Positions 47,801-57,696 of a stretch of 64,000 nt of DNA are shown one piece after another. How positions within the stretch are numbered: position 1 is the first letter of the stretch; each line of letters starts with the position of its first letter. A model generated the notes under the pieces. The model made no database searches and had not been told where the DNA came from. It saw nothing but the letters and a program-made list of their open reading frames with translations. Position numbers and translations under genes: made by a program. Source of the DNA: Planoprotostelium fungivorum (Eukaryota; Evosea; Variosea; Cavosteliida; Cavosteliaceae); NCBI GenBank assembly GCA_003024175.1, contig MDYQ01000075.1, forward strand, positions 1 through 64,000, in the 5' to 3' direction.

Positions 47801-49372
47801 GTGCCGCACCTTACTTTGATTTGAAGATGGCGGGAGAGAAATTGGTGGAGGGTAAGAAGCAGAGACAGAGGTACAGTCTCACCTCGGTGCGAAAATACTT
47901 TGGAGATTATCTGGGAATGAAGGGACAGAGGGAGCTGTTGGCGGCCATGGGACCGGGAGGTGATCTACAACGTTGTAGATGGAGCTGATAGAGGTAGCGT
48001 CCGAGCCCGTCATGTTCTCTGCGAAGGGACAAGCGGTGGTTCACTCGAGTATTCTGGGAACACCGAAGCTGTCGCCTCGTTTCATCATCGTGACGCAGAA
48101 CGTGAGGCTCGTTGTAGACGAACGATCTGATCGATCCAGAACATCTACACGATCATGCTGAAGGTAAAGAACAATCTGGCCACTCACATTTTGGACAGAC
48201 AAGTTCCCATCTCTCAGGTACGTCGACACCGTACGATCTGTAGACTGACTCGTTGTAGATCAACAGTGCCTCGATGTCCACTCAGTACGATAATTTCTTG
48301 GTTCTCCACGTCACAGAAGATGCCGATCTCATCGTCTCTACGGAATTCAAGACCGAGATGCTCGCTTGGCTCAACCAGCACGGAAGTATCCGCAACAACG
48401 TCACTTATTCAGACAAGTGAGTGACAGACGACGTGATCAGGCTGACGTGCGGCAGGATCAAGTATGCGAAGAAGAAGGGAGCCTTCAAGGAACTCACTTT
48501 TGTCAAGGACACTATGCACAAGCAAGCCGCCCTCAATCCTTATTTCAAGAAGGGAAAGATCTTGACTTCTGATGGTATGCCAGCCTCCAGCCGTGAGTGG
48601 ATGACGTGGAGTGACGTGTGATGACGTCATCAGGTGTGAAGAACTACGAGTTCAGGAAGAAGGGAGCCCCGAAAGCCAGAGTCGAACGTCCCAGAGAGGT
48701 CGTTCAAGTCCGCCGCGGTAACGCCACCGGTATCCTCCGCGGTACGACCAAGGGTGAGTCGTTCTACAACCCGCCACTCCTGACCCTCCACCAGCCGGAC
48801 AAGGCGCGAAGAACACGGTCAACGTGCCAGGACACGATGATGGAGAGGCTGCCGACAGCTACGCCCCCGCTCCCACACCCATCCGTGGTGGTGGACAACC
48901 ACCCGGACCCGGTGGACCCTCCAGAGGTGCCGCTCCCGCCAGAGGAGGTGAGATGACGTGTGATGACGTGGCGTTGTAGACTGACGCACCTCAGCACCCG
49001 CTCGCGGTGGACCCGCCAGAGGTGGACCCGGAGGTCCTGCCCCTGGCCCCACCAGAGGAGGTGAGGATGACGTGTGATGACGTCATCTGACGTCATGCAG
49101 CACCCCAGAGAGGTGGACCCGGTGGACCCGGACCCGCCAGAGGAGCACCTCCCTCAGGACCCGGTGGAGCACCCAGAGGTGGCCCTGGGCCCTCTCGTGG
49201 AGCACCTCCTCCAGGACCCGGTGGAGCACCGCAGAGAGGCGGCCCCGGTGGACCTCCCAGAGGAGCCGGTGGACCTCCCAGAGGAGGACCTGCACCGGGT
49301 GGACCACAAAGAGGAGGACCTGCACCAGGTGGACCACCAAGAGGAAGAGGAGCTCTGCCGCCTCGTCCTTAA
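44819..49372 (+). CDS. myo1-like: Class I myosin heavy chain
   Basis: Actin-based motor. Exon 1 appears to hold only the ATG; a 52-nt intron (44822-44873) precedes [20 protein letters not shown]. The head has [14 protein letters not shown] (P-loop), [32 protein letters not shown] (switch I), [20 protein letters not shown] (switch II and relay) and [17 protein letters not shown]. One IQ-like motif ([12 protein letters not shown]) leads to a basic TH1 tail ([20 protein letters not shown]) that binds membranes. The C-terminal TH2 part is Gly/Pro/Arg/Ala repeats ending RGALPPRP-stop. No SH3 domain follows, so it is not a full IB/IC/ID layout. Many introns carry the recurrent motifs. AATAAA lies at about 49401. 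Confidence 0.92.
47960..47991 (+). other. 32-nt intron built around an 18-bp perfect palindrome
   Basis: The intron begins gtg and ends gctgatag. Positions 47963-47980 are atctacaacgttgtagat, identical to its own reverse complement. More than half of the intron is therefore the recurrent motif in both orientations. Removing it joins AMGPG to EVASEPVMF in the myosin tail without a frame change. The same 18 bp occurs at 55104-55121 outside any gene. Confidence 0.7.
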
Positions 49373-49673
49373 TTGTTGCCATGTAACAGTACCTTCAGAC
49401 AATAAAAGATTGTCGCACATCACAGACGCATCACGATGATCAATGTTCTACTATCACGCCGAACGGCGATAGAGATCGAACATTGCTTGACCTCCGGTTC
49501 ACCATGATGATCAATGTTTTACTATCACATATCTTCGTCCTTTAAAAGAGGACCCAACTCAGAGTGATAGAAAAGAATCAAAATAGAAAATCACGCTTGT
49601 AGATGACGTGTAAAAACACGTTTTCGTTTATTTTCTGATCAGAAGAAACCAACGAGGATCAAACAATATAAAC
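49373..49673 (+). other. SUMO upstream region
   Basis: About 300 bp from the myosin stop to the SUMO start. It holds the myosin poly(A) signal (about 49401), the direct repeats described separately, a perfect hairpin cgccg-aa-cggcg near 49457, and an A/T-rich run just before the SUMO ATG. Confidence 0.5.
49435..49528 (+). repeat. 23-bp direct repeat pair upstream of SUMO
   Basis: Two copies of gatgatcaatgttYtactat followed by cac (49435-49457 and 49506-49528) differ at one base and are 71 bp apart. A perfect inverted repeat, cgccg-aa-cggcg, lies between them. The pair sits between the myosin poly(A) signal and the SUMO start codon, so they may be promoter elements for SUMO. This role is inferred from position only. 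Confidence 0.5.
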
Positions 49674-50103
49674 ATGAGTGACGAACAATCCCAACAACCA
49701 TCACAAACCGAGGTCGACCCTAACACGATTAACCTTCGTGTTGTGAGCCAGGTATGATTCACGTGATATCGACCCATCCATTTACGAGAACATAGGATGG
49801 AAGTGAAGTCTACTTCAAGATTAAGAAGCAAACTGCTCTGAGAAAGCTCATGGACGCTTACACCCAGAGACAAGGAATCGACCAGAACTCCATTCGTTTC
49901 CTGTACGATGGACAGAGAATTACACCCGATCAAACACCCAAGGATGTAAGTTTTATACTTCAACTTGCATTTGTTCTGATCATTCGATCAGTTGGAGATG
50001 GAAGACAACGACATTATCGACGCCGTCCTTGCACAGGTGAGCACTTTATTTCGTGTTGGATCCAACTCAGAGGTTGACGATGCAACAGACTGGAGGAAGA
50101 TGA
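49674..50103 (+). CDS. SUMO: SUMO, small ubiquitin-like modifier
   Basis: Three short introns; the protein is about 95 residues. It starts [20 protein letters not shown], a flexible tail. The beta-grasp core reads [60 protein letters not shown] and [15 protein letters not shown]-stop. The diglycine is followed by a single Arg, so a SENP/Ulp protease must remove one residue before conjugation. All surface positions typical of SUMO-1/Smt3 type are recognisable. It acts in nuclear protein modification. Confidence 0.95.
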
Positions 50104-50478
50104 ACGCTCAAGTAACCCGTGCTCATTCAACTTACTCCCTTCAAAGCAGATTTTGATGCGATGATAAACATGGCATCTGTGTTAGACATCCTTCTCATTT
50201 ATTCATCGCAAGTTCCAACCGTTTTTCCCGCCTTTTCGTATTCTGAAGCTGAAGCTGGTACCTGTCCTCTCTTCCTCGTGATTTGATTTGACTGCGCTCT
50301 GTCTTTGCCGTTGTGAGCCTCAAGACACCAAATGTAGTTCCGTTTTTTTGGTTCCAGGATTTAAACAGTCGCATCATCATCGATCTCCGGAAGACAGACA
50401 CCATCTAAGGTCTCTATCTATAGACAAAGGTCTCAGCGGGATCCAGACAAGCAGGATAGAGAGCAACAGAGAGCAGAG
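50104..50478 (+). other. Intergenic region, RhoGEF promoter
   Basis: About 375 bp between the SUMO stop and the next ATG. It includes T-rich runs and short A/G-rich stretches near the start. No TATA box or known motif could be supported and no open frame is convincing. Confidence 0.4.
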
Positions 50479-52996
50479 ATGCCGACATGTGCAACATGCA
50501 AATCTTTTGTTGCACCCAAAGCTAAATTCTGCACACAATGTGGGAACACCGTTCCAGGCAGTGTGAACAGCTCGCCTGGACCTTCCGCGTCTCCCTCGAT
50601 TGGACAATCGGCTATGAGGAGTTCGATGGAGGTCAAATCGGAAGTGAAGACGAGCAGACCGGCCAGTAGAACCGTCATAGAGACAGAATTTTGTCGAAAA
50701 TGCGGTGAACCGATCAAAGAGGGAAAATGTAGAGGATGTCCAGACACTTCATCGACCCCACAAAGTCCGACACCTGCTGTGAAGAATGCAGCGACTGTCA
50801 ATTCTGCAACAAAAACAGGAGGTGATGATTCGAATGATTCAACCATCAATTAACACATGACCTCACGGATTCTTTCGCATCTCTTAAAGATCTTCGTTTC
50901 ATATATAATCGATCAAGACATTCGAGAGATCCGCTCTTCATATTGACACTTCATAGTGAGCCCCAGGCATTCTTTCTCTTCGGTTCCACTGCGATCGTCC
51001 AAAGAAAGTATCAACACATCTACATCTTCTCCCGCAGTTTCATCTCCAAGGGTATCCGGTAGTATTAGCCCCAGAAATGGATCATCTACCACCACCAACA
51101 CTTCGAAAGGTACCATCCTACATCTCATTCGATTTCGTATTCATGCTCATCTCTGAACATCACGCGTCATCTCATCCAATGATGAAGAGATGATGACTTT
51201 GAAAATTGAATTCGAAACAGAAACGACCAATGGAAGTCCATCTGTGGCCACGTCTTCACCGAGATTGACCACACCCAAGGGAAGAACTTCGACCACCACG
51301 GCCGTCCCATCTACAACGAGCCCCGCTCTTACTCCCCCCACCAACACCCTATCAATGTCGACACCAGCCACATCGTCGACACCCACAGCTACCTCACCGA
51401 AGTCCTTCGCTAAGACGAGTTCATCTCCAACTGTTATGAGGGAGAGAGCACAGACCGAAAAGTGAGAGAAATTCCACGGAAATTCCACCTGATGACGTCA
51501 CAGCTCCGCCCTACGGAAGGAAGCCCCTCCTGTACCGGTCAAACCCGCCCCAGCCATTCCTGTAAAACCCTCGCCCGCTCTGGCCTCCCCCACCCTCTCC
51601 TCCCCCACCACCCTAAAATCGTCGACGCCGACGAATAATGTCGACACGAGACCACCACCCCCACCGAAGACGAGGCTGATCTCCGGGCATCGGTCTTCGG
51701 ACCTCGTGACACCCGAAAAAACTGCAGCTCCACCCGCCCTGACCGCTCCCATTCCCAATGGAGCATCTGTCCCACCGGTTCCCACGAAACCCACGCCACC
51801 TTCTCCTCTCACGAGGTCACCCAGCAGCACGATGGTCACTCCACCCACTGCCAATCGGCCGTCTACAACGATGACGTCATCGCCCGTCACCACTCCCACG
51901 AGTCCTCCATCGGGCCCCATCGCCTCCCCTGTCGTCATCGCGAACGTGACTGGATCACCCACACGCAGGGCGAGCACTTCACTGGGAACTTCAACACCCC
52001 CACCACCACCCTCCACACCAGCTCCACGAGCTAGACCCCCCTCTGTTAACATGACGACGAATAATACTACCGAGACGAACACGAATTCTCTCAGAAATCT
52101 CCCGAGGGTGAGGCATTATAAGTGATGACGTGTGATGACGTCATCAATAGGTACCACCCAGACCGGTATCAGTTGTCATACCAACGGAAGGTATCAGGAG
52201 AGAATCGATTAGAAGTTCCGCACCTAAACCACCACCCAAGCCAACGACCTTCTCGGTACAGACACCTTCTTCTCCCGGACCGACACGTACGTTACGCTTC
52301 ACCATCGAAATCTCACCGAAATTTCAGGCGTACAGCGGCCGACGGCCACCAGTGGACGTAAGGTAGATAAGGGTCTGAAGACCTTGAGAGGTTTCCTAGG
52401 AATCGGTGCAAAGGAAGATTCCAACATCTCCGATCCCACTCTGAAGAGTCTCGTGGAGCAGAACAACCAAGTGAGTACTCACTCGACGTCAACACGTGAT
52501 GACGTCATACAGTTACAATCGCAATTGGAGAACTACAGAGAGAGTCGACTGAGTGAGTCACATCGATGGAGTGGTCACGTGACACGTGTCAGGTTTCGAT
52601 TTCATGATGCCAATCAAGGAAGAGAAGGAGAAGAAGGAGGAGACAAAGAAGGAAGAGAAGGAGAAGAAAGAGGAGACAAAGAAAGAGGAGAAGGAGAAGA
52701 AAGAGGAGACGAAGAAAGAAGAGAAGGAGAAGAAAGAGGAGACGAAGAAAGAAGAGAAGGAGAAGAAAGAGGAGATGAAGAAAGACAAGAAAGAAGAGAA
52801 GGAAGAGATGAAGAAAGACAAGAAGGAGGAGAAGAAAGAGAAGGAAGACAAGAAGGAGAAGGAGAAAGAGGACAAGAAGGAGAAAGAGGACAAGAAGGAG
52901 AAAGAGAAGGAGGAGAAGAAAGAGAAAGAAGAGAAGGAGAAGAAAGAAGAGAAGAAAGAGAAAGAAGAGAAGGAGAAGAAAGAAGAGAAGGAGAAG

Positions 52997-53029
<33 letters not shown>

Positions 53030-55069
53030 AAGAAAGAAGAGAAGAAAGAAGAAGAGAAGAAGGAAGAAGAGAAAGAAGGTGAGGCAACCATGGATGTTCA
53101 ATCTGATGAAATTCAGACGAAAATCAACCGGAGAAGAGAAATTGGAAGAAGAGATACGATTCACTTCAGGTACTCACCATCTACACTATTATAGATTGAC
53201 CATCTTCAGATCAGCTCCACTAATTTGAAACAATCTGTTCAATTGGAGAGAGAGAAGAATGCAGAAATTGAGAAGGAGAGACAGGAGAGGGAGAAATCTG
53301 AGAAGCCCGAAAAGGAAAAGTCAGAGAGATCCAGCAAAGCGGTGCGTAGGATACGGAGTGACGTCATCTGACGTCATCAGTCCCTGGGCCCTTCTGGGAT
53401 ATCAGGAGAAGTACAGATTGTTGCCATCGGTCAACGACAGAGACCGAAGGTTGACCTTTCTTCCCTCACTCCCAGAGAGAGAGTCATCAACGAGGTGAAA
53501 TTTCGACTCGTCGTTGTAGAGAGACGTAACTGAATTCCTGGAACAGATTCTGACCACGGAAGAAGATTACGTGGATGATCTGAAGGTCATCGTGGAGGTG
53601 TTCATGATACCCCTTCAGTCCCAAAATATTTTGGACCGCGGAGACGTCGTGGGAATCTTCTCCAGTGGGAATCTGACGTACGATCTACCTCTGACGCGTT
53701 GTAGATGTGGCTCTGATTTACGGAGTGAATAAGTTATTGCTGGAGGACATGGTGGTGAAGAAATTGACCATAGGAGAGTCTTTCATGCGTATGGTGAGTT
53801 TTCATCGATATTTCACGTCTGACGTGTACAGGCGGACATGATGAAGATGTACGCACTCTACTGCGCCAATCAACCGTTATCGTTAGAGATCACAGATCGA
53901 CTCAAGGTGAATTTCGATGGAATTTCGGGTTTCATCGGAACGAAACTCAATGGTACAGGCCAAGGACAAGAAATTTGCACAATTCTTGGAAAAGTCACTG
54001 TCGAAGCCAGAAACATTGGGACAAGATTTCAGCTCTTACATGATCAAACCCATTCAGAGGATCTGTAAATATCCTCTCCTGTTGAGAGTGAGTCATCTAC
54101 AACGCCATTGTAGATCGCCGACCGTGTTAGGAACTGATCAACAAGACCGAATCCACCCACCCGGAGCACAGTTCACTGAAAGAAGCACAATCAAAGATCG
54201 AAGAGATCGTCCTTCACATCAACGAGAAGAAGAGAGACAACGAGGCCCTGCAGAAGGCATTCGAAATCTCTCAGATGCTCGAGGTGACAGAATCCATTGG
54301 ATGCTGATGATGACGTGGTGCAGGGTGCCGTCAGTCTGTCACCTACAAGGAGATTCGTGTGGGAGGGAGACGTAAGTTTCGTGACGAGGGGTAAACCCAA
54401 GGACGGTTACGTCTTCCTGTTCAACGATCTGTTCGTGTTAGCCAAGAAAAATTCCGCGAAAAGTTACTCGGTCATGGCCGATCTATTATTAGATCGATCG
54501 GACATCCGATTCACGGTCATATCGGGTGGGAGAAATCTGGATGAAATTTCGTTGACGTGGGTAGGATCGGTTGCCTTGGAGATCTTTGAGGTGAAGACAC
54601 CTTCGAATCTGGTGACGATCATCAACTATGATGATAATTTGAGAAAACTGCTGGAGGAAAATCTGTACACGAAGAAGGAGACACCACCTACCTCGCAATC
54701 AGATAATTCATTGCACAGTCAATCTTCTATTTCATCTGATCATGCTCCCTCAAATTCACCGGTGAGTCTAATTTTGTTCGTCATCACATCACATCATCAC
54801 ATCATCACATCATCATGAGACGGAGGGACGGTGACTGATGTACGATGAAGGTGACATTCAGATGTTTGTATCACGAAGAGAGAACCATCGAGATCAGCCG
54901 GGACGAGCTCAAATACGACGTCTTGTACTGGAGCATCGCCGATGCCTTCGGTGTAGAGGCTCTGACGGTCATGCACGGGGAAAATTTTGTTCACTCCCCG
55001 GAGGAATTTGAAAAGATGCTGTCTGATGGAAGCAGCTCCTACGACCTCACAATATACGACCCTTATTGA
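50479..55069 (+). CDS. RhoGEF with N-terminal zinc ribbons, DH-PH and a Lys/Glu helix
   Basis: The start has paired zinc-ribbon motifs: MPTCATCKSF ... KFCTQCGN and EFCRKCGEP ... KCRGC. A long Ser/Thr/Pro-rich linker with SH3-type PxxP runs (APPVPVKPAPAIPVKP) follows, then VPPRPVSVV, GLKTLRGFLGIGAKED and a Lys/Glu-rich single-helix region of about 155 residues. The DH domain begins ILTTEEDYVDDLKVIVEVF and includes IFSNVALIYGVNKLLLEDM and YMIKPIQRICKYPLLLR. A PH-like domain follows (FVTRGKPKDGYVFLFNDLFV), then VTFRCLYHEERTIEISRDEL, a PB1- or ubiquitin-like end. The join of the zinc-ribbon exon to the Ser-rich part relies on phase across a 135-nt intron; two genes are possible. It should activate Rho/Rac GTPases. 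Confidence 0.7.
52614..53085 (+). repeat. Homopurine tract encoding a Lys/Glu-rich single helix
   Basis: About 470 bases are almost purely A and G on the plus strand, made of imperfect repeats of gagaagaaagaggagac and similar units. In frame they encode repeats such as EKEKKEETKKEEKEKKEE, a pattern typical of stable single alpha-helices. The other frames are equally open, giving long false reading frames on both strands. The tract may form triplex structures. Confidence 0.85.
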
Positions 55070-55103
55070 TCCATCGCCTCTTTTGTTTCACTTGAATGCG
55101 ACG

Positions 55104-55121
55104 ATCTACAACGTTGTAGAT
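55104..55121. repeat. Perfect palindrome between convergent genes
   Basis: The 18-bp sequence atctacaacgttgtagat lies in the 59-bp gap between the RhoGEF stop (plus, 55069) and the phosphatase-like stop (minus, 55129). On the minus strand AATAAA overlaps its edge (gaataaatctacaac). It shows that the recurrent motif is not restricted to introns. Confidence 0.8.
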
Positions 55122-55128
55122 TTATTCT

Positions 55129-57595
55129 TCAGAGGATGGGCATGAATAAAGTGGAGTATTGCTTGTACATGGAAGTCAAGGCGAGGGAGATTTCGGTTTC
55201 GTTCGTCTTCACTCTGGAGGCCAACAGACCTGCCTCGTCACGATAAGGTAAGACCAGTATGACCACGTTGTCCATGACTCGATCTCTACTGTTCACCTGT
55301 ACACGTCACTCGCTGTCGGCATGTACGATGTCGACATCACCTGCAGGATCCTTCTCATGACGAGACGGAAGGAAGCACCGAAGACGGCGAATATGACACG
55401 GGGGACCTGCTCTGGGGTCAGGGGGCACGAATATTTGTGTCGGGGGGTCACCTCGGCGTCGGTCGTCGCCTTCGCGTTGCTCTTCTTCAGTTTCTGGTGG
55501 TGTTCTGCAATCTTGTAGTAGAAGATGTCGAAATAGTTGGTCATCTCCAACACAGAATCTGGATCTTTCTTCCAATTCGCGCTCTTCAAATTCCTGGCTG
55601 CGTTCCGTTAAGCGATGAAGATTCACGGAAATCTCACCTTCTTTCTGGCCGGCTCGAGGCTGCTTATCCTGACCGAAAGTGGCCCGGAATGCGGCCGTTG
55701 TAGAATCATCCTGACCTGTAGTGAACTTGACCAATTCATCGAGTTCGATTCCACTGTCCAACTCTGCAATGTCCTTCGGTGCATCGAAGCCATACACCGC
55801 GCCTGTCGACACATAAGAAATATCGACAACGAGATGTGAACAGACCGTGTGGTGGGTACACTCCCGTTTCGGTTCCCAGGGAACGTTTCAAACCTTTGAA
55901 AACGAGGTGGAGCACTTGAGATCGACCCAGACCGTCCGTACAGATCTACAACGCGTCAGTCGACGACGAATGATGACGTCATCACTGGTAACAAGTGATC
56001 GGTCTGTCTGATGCCGAATACAAAGGGTTGCTCCCTGACTGAGGGAGGAGCAAATATGACCCTCACACCCCTCTCGTTCATCATCCTATGGAGTCAGCAC
56101 AGAGATTTCGTGTAGATTCTACCGGATGTCGTCCATCAGACGGATGGGAGATACGCGGTAGACCGATTCCATGATGTTCTGTGAATGCTCCAAGTTTAAT
56201 TTCGCAGTGCTTGGAATGTGGTAGGCATCCAATTTGGCAGTGATACCACTGGCTGTCGTCGTTCGATCCTCTTTCATTCGTGTGAGACTCACTTCCAGCA
56301 CGAAGGGCTCTCTCGTCGTGAATGAAACGATAGGGTAACGGTTTGGGTACGGCCTTATCTTCCATGACAACTAGAATGCGATTCACTTTGGCAAGGGCCT
56401 GACGTAATTCCGTCCTGGCGTCGAGTCACGTTCATCGTATGGTAGAGTGTAGACGTGTCGATGGATGGTTACCTCTTGGATGTGATGGTGGATTCTCTGT
56501 TCTCTTCATCAGAGTCGCTCCACTCTTCGTCACTGACGTAAGCTTTCACGGCCGAATGTTCAGACTTCTTCACTGGATCTGCGCTGGACTTCTCCATCTG
56601 TAGGGGTTGGCGGGAGATTTGAAATTTGAATGTCACGCACCTGTTTGGCCTGTATGGCCTGTCTGCGATTCGAAGGGTCTTCCGGATTGACCACGGGGGC
56701 GGGAGACGGATTTGGGACGAAATTTGAGACGGAGTTGCTGCGTGATCCACTTCTGGCTGTACCGTATCAGGTCGGCCCAATCGAATGAGACGATGAAACT
56801 CACAAGCTGGTTGAGAAGTCTTCACATCTTGGGTGGGCAGCCTGAACTGTATGGGCTCAATGTTTTGTGCCGACGTGTCAGGGGCCGACTTGCTGGATTG
56901 CTCTGTGACGATGACTCGTTGTAGATGAACGAAACAGTACTCACGGGTGGATGTCTGTGGCTTGGTTTCTAAAAATTTGAATTTCGAATCCCCCAGATTG
57001 CTCTCGGCTCTTGCAAACACGCTGACCCTCTCTGGCGCCGGCTGAAATGTGTCGACGGATGATCATCCACCATCGCGATCATCAACTCACCTCCGTCTTC
57101 GTTGGAGGTTTCGGATTGATTGACGGAGGAGGGTTGATGAGAGATTTAACCGACAATTTTTTGTCGATCTTCTGATCGATCATGTTTTCTACTTTCTCCA
57201 AATTGGGTCCCAGTTTGTCCTTGATCCATTGAACAATCTTAGCGTGATTATTCTCTCCCTCTTCTAATTTTTCCAAGACCTGATTCCATCACCATTTTCT
57301 ACCTGTCGTCCAAACCCACCTCATTCAACACTTCTCTCTTGATGGCTTTTATCTGAGATTCGCTGATGCCTCCATTATTTGAACTGGATCGATCTGTGCA
57401 ATTGTCATCTTCATACCTTGCGATGCAAGGAAGATGATTAGGTCAATCAAATCACACACCATCAGCGTGTGAATGACCCGATAACTGCCGCGCGAGTTTT
57501 TGCCTCTCGGCTGACTCCCTGTCTAATTTCTCTTCTAGACTCTTCAAACGTGCTTGTATGTCAGACATGAGGAATGCATTGTTTGCAGCCGCCAT
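55129..57595 (-). CDS. CX5R phosphatase-like protein with coiled-coil N terminus
   Basis: The N-terminal part has a coiled coil (IQARLKSLEEKLDRESAERQ), a second helical region (VLEKLEEGENNHAKIVQWIK) and a disordered Ser/Pro-rich stretch with an acidic patch (SDEEWSDSDEENRES). The C-terminal half reads LRQALAKVNRILVVMED, RMMNERGVRVIFAPPSVREQ, then LLPICTDGLGRSQVLHLVFK, where C-T-D-G-L-G-R fits the Cys-x5-Arg phosphatase loop. FYYKIAEHHQKLKKSN and VFGASFRLVMRRIL follow, ending TLFMPIL-stop. I do not recognise a named family. Whether it is an active phosphatase is not known; a preceding acid/His partner is not obvious. An intron at 55946-55985 ends CGTTGTAG just before the loop. Its start is 101 bp from the divergent HflX gene. 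Confidence 0.55.
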
Positions 57596-57696
57596 TGTCG
57601 CAGAAGGATGCGACGCGATGATGCAATTTGGTTGTAGTTTCATTTCTTCACTACAAGCCGCCATACATCTCCAACACGATCAGGCACGTGAGCAAC

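Noticed and set aside
48764-49439. Long minus-strand open frames opposite the myosin tail
   Set aside because: They are shadows of the Gly/Pro/Arg repeat codons; the plus frame has the myosin context and stop.
52558-53194. Very long Ser/Phe/Leu-rich and Arg/Glu-rich open frames on both strands
   Set aside because: They are by-products of the homopurine tract; only the Lys/Glu frame joins the RhoGEF exons in phase.
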